64,000 bases of DNA. Source: Brachynemurus nebulosus. Its lineage: Eukaryota; Arthropoda; Insecta; Neuroptera; Myrmeleontidae. The position numbers were made by a program, and so were the translations under genes. How positions within the stretch are numbered: position 1 is the first letter of the stretch; each line of letters opens with the position of its first letter. This document shows positions 11,613 through 21,230 of this stretch, in pieces. The DNA lies in contig JAPWDM010000016.1 in the NCBI GenBank assembly GCA_035578155.1, forward strand, positions 8,041,044-8,105,043. The letters are read 5' to 3'. The notes below the pieces were generated by a model. The model was not told the origin of the DNA. It ran no database searches and saw only the letters and a program-made list of their open reading frames with translations.

Positions 11613-13712
11613 ATGCCTAAACCTTACCCCACTGCTAAAAGTATTAAATTCCTGAAGAAAAACGACGGTTTATCGTTTAATTCAGATTCAAATACATCAA
11701 GTAGTTGTGACTTCGCTAATAATATTGAAATTATTAATAATATTGAATCAAACAATTTAAGTGAAAATTTAGAAAATATGGCACAACCTAGACTAGTATC
11801 TATCGATCAATCAGCTAACGCAGTAGAAACTTTATTAAAAAACTTTCAAATCCCTGATATTATTAAAACAATTATTCCTTATGACGGCAATAGAAGTAAT
11901 TTGTTTAATTTTATCGATAGCGTTGATATGGCTGTTGGTCTATTATTTAGTTTAGTTGACGATAATTTAAAAAACCTTTATAGTAACGAAATTAAAAAAA
12001 AAATAATAGGTCCAGCAAATGACGTACTAAATCAGTATGGTAGAGTGAGAAATTGGGATAGCATCAAAGAAATTTTAATAGGGCATTATGCAGATAAGAG
12101 AGATGAATATAGTTTGGCTCGAGATTTATACTCGCTAACTCAAGGAAATCAATCGGTTGAATTATTCTTTAGTAGAGTTAATGAAGTATTAGCCCAACTT
12201 ATAAATAATATTTCTCTAACGAATACTGACGAGACTGTTAAGAAAGTCAAAATAGAACTTTATAATCAAGCAGCACTAGATTGTTTTCTAACAGGACTTA
12301 ATAGAAATATAGGAAACATTGTTCGTGCTTTCCAGCCTAAGACACTTGGAGAAGCATGGCAATGTGTACAGAGGGAATTAAACGTTTATTACAAACAAAC
12401 TCAATACGGAAACGTTAGGCCGCAACCAGAAGACACTAACACACCACCGAAACAAATTATTCGTCACGTATACACACCTACACAACCACAAATTCCACAT
12501 ACACCAAGACAACATTTTAATACGAATATACAACCTGTTCAAAACGTATTCGGAAACCATCCTTGTTTAGAATATGTACCCCAAAATCAAAGAGTTTACA
12601 ATAATTTTAATCAAAATCGACCTCAACAAAATTACCATACAATACAGCAAAGTCCAGTCCGTCCGCAACAACAAACACAACCTAATAGGTTTACCCCCGA
12701 ACCTATGGATACAACGTCAGGTAATACTAGACGAATCAATAATAATAACCATCCATTTAGACAAACGGAACCACCCAGGGTAATTTCAAAAGAATTGTTC
12801 AATACTGAAAATAATTGTTACGAACAGAAATACTATTACGAACCAACAGAAACAGAAATAGAATCAACAAATCCGTTAGAATATCAATTCAACGAAGAAC
12901 CCAAATCAGTGGAATTCGACCAAACTGACCTAAACAACATAAACTACGAATCCGCCGGATACGTAGAATTAAATTTACAACAGACCAAGAACGGGACGTT
13001 ACCATACATAATAATAAAAAACGGACCACAGAGACTAAAATTCTTAATAGATACAGGAGCTGACAATAATTTTATAGACCCAAAGCATGTTGAAAATCTA
13101 ACTTTAATCCCGACAGACGTAGAAGTAAAAACGGCACTCAAAACACACAAAATTAATAATAAAATACGCATCTCATACTTAAACGAATTAGATAACACAG
13201 AGCCATTAGAATTTCTCGTATTTAAATTTCATTATTATTTCGATGGCATCATAGGAAACCAAACATTGAGACAATTGAAAACAAAAATAAACTACAATAA
13301 GCATACAATACAATTCGGGCGAGCTATTAACCGACTATATTACAAATCGTGCATGACACCGATAGTTTTTACATTAGAATCACAGAAACAAAACATGATT
13401 GAAGTATCCACTTTAATAAAAAATGGAGACATACTGACCCCTACTATTAAACTAAATCCCCAAGTAAAAACTGCTAATAGAATATACACTGCACATAAAA
13501 AACAAAAACAAACGTTAATAAAAAACAACAATAAACGAAACGATCCACCACAACTAAACATAGGAGACACAGTTTATGTTAAAAATATACAACGTAACAC
13601 GAAATTATTACCTCCGTACAATGCAAAAAAAGTAACTGACGACAATAAATTAACCTTTAAAACAAAGAATTACAAATATCACAAAGCCAAAATAAAACCT
13701 AAAAGAAAGTAA
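11613..13712 (+). CDS. gag: Gag-protease polyprotein fused in frame to integrase C-terminus
   Basis: The 699-residue ORF starts at the first good ATG after the leader. Residues of about 60-270 resemble the gypsy-group capsid, and the middle is Gln/Pro/Asn-rich with a PEPMDTTSGNTRR motif seen in insect gags; there is no CCHC knuckle. An aspartic protease follows, with catalytic LIDTGAD near residue 480. The last 55 residues or so (DPPQLNIGDTVYVKN from about 647) look like the C-terminal tail of a gypsy integrase. Everything between protease and this tail (RT, RNase H, integrase core) is missing without breaking the frame. The product could form particles and mature itself, but it cannot copy or integrate DNA. 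The integrase-tail reading is by motif only. Confidence 0.8.
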   Translation: MPKPYPTAKSIKFLKKNDGLSFNSDSNTSSSCDFANNIEIINNIESNNLSENLENMAQPRLVSIDQSANAVETLLKNFQIPDIIKTIIPYDGNRSNLFNFIDSVDMAVGLLFSLVDDNLKNLYSNEIKKKIIGPANDVLNQYGRVRNWDSIKEILIGHYADKRDEYSLARDLYSLTQGNQSVELFFSRVNEVLAQLINNISLTNTDETVKKVKIELYNQAALDCFLTGLNRNIGNIVRAFQPKTLGEAWQCVQRELNVYYKQTQYGNVRPQPEDTNTPPKQIIRHVYTPTQPQIPHTPRQHFNTNIQPVQNVFGNHPCLEYVPQNQRVYNNFNQNRPQQNYHTIQQSPVRPQQQTQPNRFTPEPMDTTSGNTRRINNNNHPFRQTEPPRVISKELFNTENNCYEQKYYYEPTETEIESTNPLEYQFNEEPKSVEFDQTDLNNINYESAGYVELNLQQTKNGTLPYIIIKNGPQRLKFLIDTGADNNFIDPKHVENLTLIPTDVEVKTALKTHKINNKIRISYLNELDNTEPLEFLVFKFHYYFDGIIGNQTLRQLKTKINYNKHTIQFGRAINRLYYKSCMTPIVFTLESQKQNMIEVSTLIKNGDILTPTIKLNPQVKTANRIYTAHKKQKQTLIKNNNKRNDPPQLNIGDTVYVKNIQRNTKLLPPYNAKKVTDDNKLTFKTKNYKYHKAKIKPKRK

Positions 13713-13733
13713 TGTTGTTACAGGTTCTTAACA

Positions 13734-15299
13734 ATGACGAACGCGCAAAGAATAGAATACCACGACATATCGCACACAAAAGGACTTATCGCACTTAATT
13801 TAGGTACAACTAGAGTAGTTTCCCATTATAATAATCTAATACATATAATTAACATAACTAACATTAGAGACACATTAGGGTACTTAAGAGATAACATTTA
13901 TAATACTAGTCTTAACGAAACATTATTTTACAATACGAAAAATCTAAAGGATTTATACAACAAAATAGAGCGAAACTTAGAAAACTTAGAACCGAGGACA
14001 ATTAGAAGTAAAAGAGGTTTGATAAACGCATTAGGGGCCGTAATAAAAGCAATATCTGGCAATATGGACAAGAACGACGCGATAGAAATCAACAAACAAA
14101 TAGAAACCTTCAAAGATAATAGTTTGTTACTAAAGGACAGAATAGACCAACAACACAGATTAAACACACAGATGATCGAGCGATTTAATAACATCACGGA
14201 TTTTATAAATACTGAACAAGCTAAACTTAAAATTTTAGCCAATGCTATGAAAACATATCCCCAAATAGAACAACAACTGTTTCAGTCACAATACTATTTT
14301 TCCTTACAATCACAACTTCAATACTTAAACCAGCACGTTAACGACATTATATTATCGATAGAACTAGCTAAGTTAAATGTGATATCTAGGCATATCCTTA
14401 CAAAGAATGAATTAAAGTTAGTTTATGAAAATTTGAAAAGTAGTATCAACATTATTAGTGATGAACACTTATATGAACTACTCAACCTAAAAGCCTACTA
14501 CAACGGAACCAATATCATATTCGCTGTAATGATTCCACAGTTCAGGAATAATATTTTTAATACTATCAAAATAAGACCCATCCCTGAAAACCATCAAATC
14601 ATAAAACCAAAAACCAATATAATCCTGCATAACAAAACCCATTATCAATTCCTAGAAAAGACTTGCAATAAGATAGAACAGGATTTTATCTGCCCACCTG
14701 TAATATTAACACCAAAGGAAGCTAACCGATGCGAAATAAAGATATTGGAAAACAAACCAGCACAATGTACGCTACATCGCACAATAGGAGAAGAATTCAT
14801 AGAAGAAATAGAAGACAACCACATAATCGTCATAACTAATCATTCAATCGACATCACGAACAACTGCGGAAAGAACATTACCAACTTCATTGGCAAACTA
14901 CATATCATCGTAGACCAATGTCATGTAACGATCAACCAAATAACTTATGGGACTCTAGACAATACCATCAACAACATAGTTTTGGAACAAATATTATATA
15001 ACACTGTTAATATTACTGACATTTCTAAAGATATAAACTTAGATCTGTTACAGCTGAAACATCTAGAAAATACGGATACCATTCAATTTATCAAATATCA
15101 ACATTACACCCACATGACCGTCACAGTCACCACCATTGGAATCTTAATAGTAATCGGTACGAGTTACGTTACATGCAGAAGATGCAAGAGAGCAAAAACA
15201 ACACAAGAATCAGTCCAATACATGATGGCACCTACGGCACCACCAATCGACAGGTCGTCAGTCGTTCAATTCCCCTTCAAAATTGAACTTCCATCTTAG
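13734..15299 (+). CDS. env: Errantivirus-type envelope glycoprotein
   Basis: The 521-residue ORF follows gag by 21 bp. A furin-type site RSKR (residues 91-94) is followed by a hydrophobic GLINALGAVIKA segment, the fusion-peptide position of errantivirus Env and baculovirus F proteins. Long helical and Asn-rich regions with many N-glycosylation sequons follow. A transmembrane segment lies at about 461-480 (TIGILIVIG), then a basic stop and a roughly 40-residue cytoplasmic tail with PTAPP at 500-504. No signal peptide is visible at the ORF start, so it may come from a spliced upstream exon. The frame is intact, in contrast to the missing pol. By family, this protein mediates membrane fusion. 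Confidence 0.85.
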   Translation: MTNAQRIEYHDISHTKGLIALNLGTTRVVSHYNNLIHIINITNIRDTLGYLRDNIYNTSLNETLFYNTKNLKDLYNKIERNLENLEPRTIRSKRGLINALGAVIKAISGNMDKNDAIEINKQIETFKDNSLLLKDRIDQQHRLNTQMIERFNNITDFINTEQAKLKILANAMKTYPQIEQQLFQSQYYFSLQSQLQYLNQHVNDIILSIELAKLNVISRHILTKNELKLVYENLKSSINIISDEHLYELLNLKAYYNGTNIIFAVMIPQFRNNIFNTIKIRPIPENHQIIKPKTNIILHNKTHYQFLEKTCNKIEQDFICPPVILTPKEANRCEIKILENKPAQCTLHRTIGEEFIEEIEDNHIIVITNHSIDITNNCGKNITNFIGKLHIIVDQCHVTINQITYGTLDNTINNIVLEQILYNTVNITDISKDINLDLLQLKHLENTDTIQFIKYQHYTHMTVTVTTIGILIVIGTSYVTCRRCKRAKTTQESVQYMMAPTAPPIDRSSVVQFPFKIELPS

Positions 15300-15308
15300 G
15301 GAGGGAAG
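15297..15308 (+). promoter_or_regulatory. Polypurine tract
   Basis: AGGGAGGGAAG lies directly before the 3' LTR start and overlaps the env stop codon. This is the position and composition expected of the plus-strand primer. Confidence 0.75.
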
Positions 15309-15708
15309 AGTTATGAACTACAATATAGCCATATCTTCATATTACACTAAATTCAACATTAGCATACGTGACAAACAACAAGTATAATTTCAAGTGAAAG
15401 GAAAGTCCAACTTCTGACCTATATTCATTAAGTATATCCGCAGGACACACGACCAATGTCATTCCAGAAAGTAACAAGAAATTCAACCGTATATAAGTCA
15501 CGATACAAATGGGCCAAGCAGCAGTTGCTCACCATCCGTCTTACCGAAGTCAGCTACGTACCAGATGGTTAACTTGAATACCGCGGCGGTGATAAAGTAA
15601 ATTATTTTATTTCAAATTATATTGTAAAAAATTGTATTCTTGTAAAAATTTGTATTTTGTGAAATAAAATTCTTTTTTTAAACATAAACTTCTGCCGAGT
15701 TTATATTT
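15309..15708 (+). repeat. 3' LTR
   Basis: No difference from the 5' LTR was found on reading both. It is followed by the TGTA target duplication at 15709-15712. Confidence 0.9.
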
Positions 15709-15712
15709 TGTA

Positions 15713-16290
15713 TATAACTTTTGTTGCACATATGAAATGTTTTTGTTGCGTAGCATTGTTATATTTGTGTTATATAACATCGATTTCATCATGTTATTTA
15801 AATGTCTCATAACGTATTTATTTCAATTTTATGTAACATTTATTTAATTGAGGTGATATGTTTGTTCTATAACATTGTTATCTTTATGTTATGTAACATT
15901 TCTTATATCAGTGTAATTCACATGTTATATAAGATATTTAACTCAATTTAATATAACTTGTTGCACATATGCAATATTTATGTTACGTAACAGTGTTATA
16001 TTTGTGTAATACAACATCGGTTTCATCATGTTATATAACGTATTTATTTCAATTTTATGTAGCATTTGTTGAATCGATATGATATGTTTGTTCTATAACA
16101 TTGTTATCTTTATATTATGTAACATTACTTATATCAGTGTAATACACATGTTACATAAGATATTTAACTCAATTTTATATAATTTTTGTTGCGCATATTC
16201 AATGCTTCCGTTACATAACACAGATGTAATCTGTGGTTTTATCATGTTATTTAAATGTTATATAAAGTATTTATTTCAGTTTTATACTCT
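15713..16290. repeat. Satellite array, 226-bp period
   Basis: The unit GATATGTTTGTTCTATAACATTGTTATC starts at 15855 and again at 16081, and the flanks also repeat (TCATCATGTTATTTAAATG and CACATGTTATATAAGATATTTAACTCAATTT). Each period contains many short inverted TTATATAACA / TGTTATATAA motifs. This is the continuation of 10541-10832. Confidence 0.75.
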
Positions 16291-16495
16291 AATATTATGA
16301 TTAAATACTTCTGAAATTTTTAAAAACATCCCCTTTAATACTTTTAACATTAAAATGAATTTTTAGTTATTATTTTAAAAATAAAAATGTAATCAAATTT
16401 CTAACATTGCCCCTGTTTATTATTTTATCACAATACGTATTAATTCGGTAATATACTTATTTGAAATATGATGAGTATATGTAAACACAAAAGGT

Positions 16496-16572
16496 TTGGT
16501 CTAGTGGTTAAGGCAATGGGAAACTTATAAGATGCGCACCTTCAGCTTGTGAATCGAATCCCGCAGCAGTCA
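16496..16572 (+). repeat. Possible tRNA-derived SINE fragment
   Basis: TTTGGTCTAGTGGTTAAGGC resembles a Pol III A box, and TGAATCGAATCCC, about 50 bp on, resembles a B box. A cloverleaf cannot be closed well, so a SINE head is more likely than a tRNA gene. Confidence 0.35.
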
Positions 16573-16685
16573 CCAGAAATAATATTTAGGCCTATAATAT
16601 ACATAATTATGTTACATAAGTGTAATATATAATTAATTGTAGATAATGTTACTTTGTGAAGATCCATAATGATTATGGTGACAAT

Positions 16686-17108
16686 TTAACTCATGTGTAT
16701 CAATTCCCATAAGAATATTGTAGTTTTTTCACTTTTACTGTGGGAAAAAAAGTTAGGACAAATTTTTGCAGCAAAAACCAAAATTAGATGTATGATTCTG
16801 AGACGTAATATGTTCACGGTATCTAATATTAAAAGATTTTCCTGATTGATCAACATATGCTGAATTGCAATCTCCACAATCTAACCAATAAACACCAGAT
16901 GTTTTATATGAATCAGTTTTTACTTTAGCATTAAAATGGATTGACCAATATAATTGACAGAATGAAAGACGGGGGCTAGACCAAATAAATTGAAACAATT
17001 GCCAATTTTATGAGAAATGTTTCCTAAATATGGTAAAGATATGTATTGGCGATGATAAGATTCCCTAACGACAAGTCGTAGAACTAATATATGACAGATA
17101 AGTTTCAT
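16686..17108 (-). pseudogene. Penelope-like element C-terminal fragment with GIY-YIG domain
   Basis: Three overlapping frames on the minus strand carry, in order, LPYLGNISHKIG (the linker that precedes the endonuclease in Penelope-like proteins), then SGVYWLDCGDCNSAYVDQSG...FNIRYREH (GIY-YIG core), then a residual tail. The switch between frames shows at least two frameshifts. The reverse transcriptase is absent. It is an inactive fragment of a PLE. Confidence 0.65.
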
Positions 17109-17537
17109 ACAGTTGAATTTTCGAATAGTAATTTAAGGTAACTCGCTCTGTTTTTCATACCTATTTTTAGGGATATTTTTTTTTTAGAAAGAACAAACGA
17201 AAAGTTTTGAATGTTTAATATATTTTTATGTACGTCTTAAGGTTCCAAAAAATTTTTTTTTGAATAAATTAAATTTTGTTTTATTATTATTATTATCACT
17301 TGAAGTTGGCGCCTCAAAAAAAAGCATCTGGATGACCCGCGTGATTTTGACTCTTGGGGACATCTGAAATCAAAAATTCTTAATTAGTCTTAATCTATAG
17401 ATATGTCAATCTGGTCGGAACTAGAATTATGAAATTTTATCAAAAAATAACAAAATAGCGGACTTCAAAAAAAAAATTGAAATTGAAATTTTTTTACGAA
17501 ATCTTTGTAATCTCAAAGAGATTACAAAGATCTCGTA
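17109..17537. other. Non-coding stretch
   Basis: Homopolymer-rich AT sequence with nothing recognised. A short palindrome AAATCTTTGTAATCTCAAAGAGATTACAAAGAT sits at about 17500-17532. Confidence 0.4.
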
Positions 17538-17963
17538 TCATCTTCTTATTACATCTTCTTGCATAAAGGCTTCAACAGCTTCTTCGTGTAGTTTTGCAGT
17601 AATTTCTCTTCGCTCTTCTGGCGGTTTTCTTACCGTATTTTTTGGCTTCGATAAATACGAAGGAAGATTATTAAATATGGGAGGTACTGCACCGTCAAGT
17701 AATTTTGGATATTTTAATGGTATACGAGTACAATGGCCAGAGTCGTCTTTGAATGGTTGGTCAGTAATAATATCGGAAGGATGGAAATGTTTAGCACACA
17801 TCACTGAAGAAGCTGTTGGATTCCAGTTTTTATGGGGAATTTCTTTTAACTAAACACTTTTAATTTCGTTTTTAGGAAACGAAAAAGTTGACACTGCATC
17901 TTCATTTTTAAGTGAGCTGTCGTAGTTTGATTTGCATCCTAGTACGCAACAATGACGAGGAAT
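17538..17963 (-). pseudogene. THAP-type zinc-finger exon, one in-frame stop
   Basis: The minus-strand reading begins after a plausible splice acceptor (TTTCTTTTAG|ATTCC near 17963). It gives a C2CH THAP module: CCVLGC and KSNY, then a TFSFP segment, a Trp, MCAKHFHPSDI and finally AVPPIF. One TAG interrupts it between the FP and Trp motifs. THAP domains bind DNA in host factors and in P-element-type transposases. With no neighbouring exon recognised and a stop in the middle, this is probably a transposon-derived fragment. The downstream 60 residues are basic and acidic linker of unknown role. Confidence 0.6.
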
Positions 17964-18610
17964 CTAAAAGAAAACATAAAATTTAAAATTAATATAAGTA
18001 CACAATTTTATCAACTATTACTAAATAAATGAAATTATATATCTTTTAAAAACAGTTGGCTGTAACACTTGATAAATACTAAAATTTTAAAAGGGCAAAA
18101 GTTTTATGGAATAAAAATCTTCACAAAGAAGCATAACCTATATTAGATTATGCATTTTTTTTGTAAAATATAAATAAATACTCACTCTTTTATGTTATGA
18201 TGAGGAAAAAAGCAGAAATATTATTCAGTTTATTATACTGTAACAAATATGGATATAAAATTGAAATTATAAAACCACTTTTATTAATAAATAACTTGTA
18301 ACCTACACTTATAAAGTACAAGAAACATTGATATCACCCACACCAACAAGCCTAGCGACAAAAAGGAATATCGGACTACCTACAGTGTTGCCAAACCTTT
18401 TACAACACGGTTTGTAAAGTATAGGAGGCATTGGTCTTAACATATTTATTATGAACGATAGCGAGAGTCTGAATGGTACGCTGTCGTTCTGTCTCGCCTC
18501 GTCGAAACCTAGACGAACGTCTCGTTGAGGCAACCTCGCGAAAATGTAATACTACTATAATACATGGACCAACATCAAAGAGTTGTACCCACAGACTAAT
18601 GAACATATTA
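17964..18610. other. Non-coding stretch
   Basis: AT-rich. Two overlapping minus-strand ORFs (18309-18606) show no family resemblance. Confidence 0.35.
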
Positions 18611-19920
18611 TACAGAGCGTTTATAAAGTTCCGGAACAGCTGAAAATGTCAGTTAATATTGACTTTATCGAAAAATAACCCGGACAAAAGTTTCATGGAA
18701 AGAAATGAGGAACTAGAAAATGACCTCGAATTTGACCTTGAACATGACCTTGACCAAAATTTTGAGGTCAACTTTGTTCTTTAAATGGAAACCCCTATTT
18801 TTGACCTCGAATTTGGAAAAAACGGGAAATTCTACGTTCAAAACCATATTCATACTTCATATCCCAAAGTCCTGTGAAGGTCATAAAAACGAAAAAAAAT
18901 ATGATACTTGTTGGTCAAGGTCATGTTCAAGGTTAAATTCGAGGTCATTTTCTAGTTCCTTATTTCTGAAACTTTTGTCCGGATTATTTTTCGATAAAGT
19001 CAATATTAACTGACATTTTGCGGAACTTTTGCGGAGCTGTTAAGGGGGGAGTTCAAATAAAAAAGCAACTTTTTATTTATGATTATTTTGCTTTTTGAAT
19101 TTTTTTTCAAATTAGGGAGGGTATCAAATAGAAAACTTTGTTTTTGAAACATTTATTACTCTTCCCTGTGGGGGAAGGGGGCTCCTTTTCATAAGTTTTT
19201 AAGCGTTTACAAGTAACACCATATCTCAAAAAGTAATGAATATTTTTTAAATATTTTTTCATTATTTTATTCCTAAAGGACCTGTCCATAAAGCTGAGTA
19301 TGGGTTTCAGGTAATTTTAAAAATTAACTATAAAATTGTAATCCCAAGCTTCTAAAAATTATAACCCAATTTTTATTGTAAAAAAAATGTTTAAAAATAG
19401 TTACAATTGTTCAAATAAAAAGCATACTCCACTTTATGTGCAATATATTTATGAACAAAATAAAAAAAATTAAGTCTCTATCTTTTCTAGAACTAGAGAT
19501 ATGATTTTCCTTGTCGGAAGAAACACAACTTTCGGGAAACGTTAAAAAACAAAAATAAGAACAAAAGAAGCAGTTTACTCACTCTTTATTAAAACGTCTA
19601 CAAAGGCATACAAATAAAAGAACATTATCTCAGTGCATACTATAACTCATGTACACACCAAAACTAAATATTATTGATCAAATCGCGAGGGAGGGTGAGC
19701 GTTGTCTGCAAAGGAGCAGCAACTTGGCTGTGCAGCAGCTCACAAATAAATATTTTTCTACTTGAAAAAAAAAAATTTTTGGCCATGTTTTATATATCAC
19801 CGTGTTTGTAAAGAACCACAGAACAAGATAAAAACAAAAAACAAGATTCGAAAAAAATTAGTTTATTAGCCTTTTCTGGCGTGAACTCCTCCCTTAAGGA
19901 ACTTTATGAACACTCTGTAT
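18611..19920. mobile_element. Fold-back MITE interrupted by a TTAA MITE
   Basis: The left end TACAGAGCGTTTATAAAGTTCCGGAACAGCTG (18611) pairs with the right end, whose reverse complement is ATACAGAGTGTTCATAAAGTTCC (to 19920). The inverted arms run on through TCAGTTAATATTGACTTTATCGAAAAATAAYCCGGACAAAAGTTTC and CTAGAAAATGACCTCGAATTTRACCTTGAACATGACCTTGACC, at about 18645-18770 and 18910-19020. A separate 850-bp element sits in the right arm at TTAA (19040-19897). It has no coding capacity. Confidence 0.65.
19040..19897. mobile_element. TTAA-flanked non-autonomous element, copy 1
   Basis: The element is bounded by TTAA at 19040-19043 and 19894-19897, with ends GGGGGGAGTTCA and, inverted, GGGAGGAGTTCA. 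A second copy lies in opposite orientation at 29670-30533. TTAA duplication is the hallmark of piggyBac-type elements, but the ends here do not start CCC, so the superfamily is not certain. A 60-codon open frame on the minus strand (19107-19289) is conserved between copies; it is short, and I do not call it a gene. Confidence 0.7.
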
Positions 19921-20480
19921 ATTATATTATATAGACTAATTATATAAATGTATAATTGAGGCAAACAGTTACGACCAAGTTCCAACCTTAATAGTATTCT
20001 GTAATACAGTAATGGATGGTATCTGTAATAAAGTTTTCAAATAATTATTGTCAAAATATAATATTGATAATAAAATTTTACATTTTTTGAGAAAAAACAG
20101 CAAAATTTTGAAAAAAAAGTGGTAAGTTTCACCCGTCTCACCCTGTTACCTGCTTTAAGAAAATGCCTAGAAACTGGCTTTACGCTTTGTCTAGTAGCAT
20201 AATATAATAATGTTCATTAGTCTGTGGTTGTACCACTGCGCTTGTTAGTTAAAACAATATAAGATGCAGTTATATTCCGCCTTGCATAGATTCACGTCAT
20301 AACGACCAAGTACTATCTAATCATGTCTTAACATGAATGTATAACAGATCTAGGTATTAAATGCCAAAGGTAAGTTGACGATATCATTATAATTAATTTA
20401 TTCGCATATTCTGAAATTCTTTACAAAATTAATTCCTTACAGTGTTTCACTTCGCTCGCTCAATAACTCCAAAGTAGTTA

Positions 20481-21230
20481 CAGGGTAAACGGTGTAGTTA
20501 TTGGACGTTGAAAGTTATTAGACAAGACATTCTCTTTTGGAGATTATAAAGCTTATAATAAAGCAAACTCCCGATTTTTTCAAAAACAAATAAAGGGTAA
20601 GTCGTTTCTCAAATATGATGAATGTCAAAAGAACTACCATAAGAGCTGCGTTCCAAAATTCATATTTCTGATGAAGAATCAGATGACTTGTATTTATGTC
20701 ATATTTGCCTTAAACCTGGAAAAGATAACGAGAGCGATAGTGACCTCTATAGTTTACAAGAAAGCAGCAGTTGCAACAGCAAAGAAGAAGATGACTTTAT
20801 GAGTCGAGAAAAAAAAGAAAATATTTGCGAGACCAGTACTTTGTTAAGTAATATTGACCTGCAAGATGGTCAAGAAAACAGCGAGAATGATCATGATACT
20901 GATCAACTATTCCAATTATTCAAATCGTAACAGAAGTTAAGTTTTTAAATTTATTGACTAAAGAGGTATGACTTGTCCAATAATTGTCCGAAGGCTATCC
21001 AATAAATGCAATTTTTGTCCAATAACTATATTTTTTTCTATACGCACACCTTTAATATTTTTTTTCAGAAACTTACTAATATATAATATGAAAGTTTTAT
21101 ATAATACTTTAAAATAGACAGGTCTTACTTTATTTATTAATTTTTGCGTTTAAAATAAAGTTAGAACTCGTACTTTTTCTGTACTTTGAAAATTTTTCTT
21201 AACCGTCCAATAACTATATGGTTTACCCTG
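20481..21230 (+). mobile_element. pogo-like non-autonomous element
   Basis: The terminal inverted repeat CAGGGTAAAC.....AGTTATTGGACG is present at both ends (left at 20481; right end reads CGTCCAATAACTATATGGTTTACCCTG to 21230). TA precedes the left end. Several internal copies of TCCAATAA(C/T) lie just inside the right end. These ends resemble the one at about 62703 and the subterminal AGTTATTGACA motifs near the transposase at 47132-48370, so this may be mobilised by the same family. Confidence 0.65.
20646..20930 (+). pseudogene. Acidic C-terminal transposase-like remnant
   Basis: Inside the 20481-21230 element, an open frame reads through a Ser/Asp/Glu-rich stretch, YLCHICLKPG and then a long acidic tail. 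Pogo/Tigger transposases often end in an acidic tail and a Cys-containing motif, so this may be the last part of a deleted transposase. There is no DDE domain. The functional reading is an inference. Confidence 0.3.

Larger units (their letters stand above)
10833..15708 (+). mobile_element. Errantivirus-like LTR retrotransposon, pol-deleted, with env
   Basis: Direct LTRs of 400 bp (10833-11232 and 15309-15708) look identical by eye and are flanked by the 4-bp duplication TGTA (10829-10832 and 15709-15712). The order is LTR, primer-binding site, gag-protease ORF, env ORF, purine tract, LTR. The 4,876-bp length is short for an env-carrying Ty3/gypsy element because reverse transcriptase, RNase H and the integrase catalytic core are absent. 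Both remaining ORFs are long and uninterrupted. With LTRs this similar, insertion was recent, and movement probably needed enzymes from a full-length relative. Confidence 0.9.

Noticed and set aside
19107..19289. A 60-codon frame conserved between the two TTAA elements
   Set aside because: Conservation is no higher than in the rest of the repeat, so it need not be coding.
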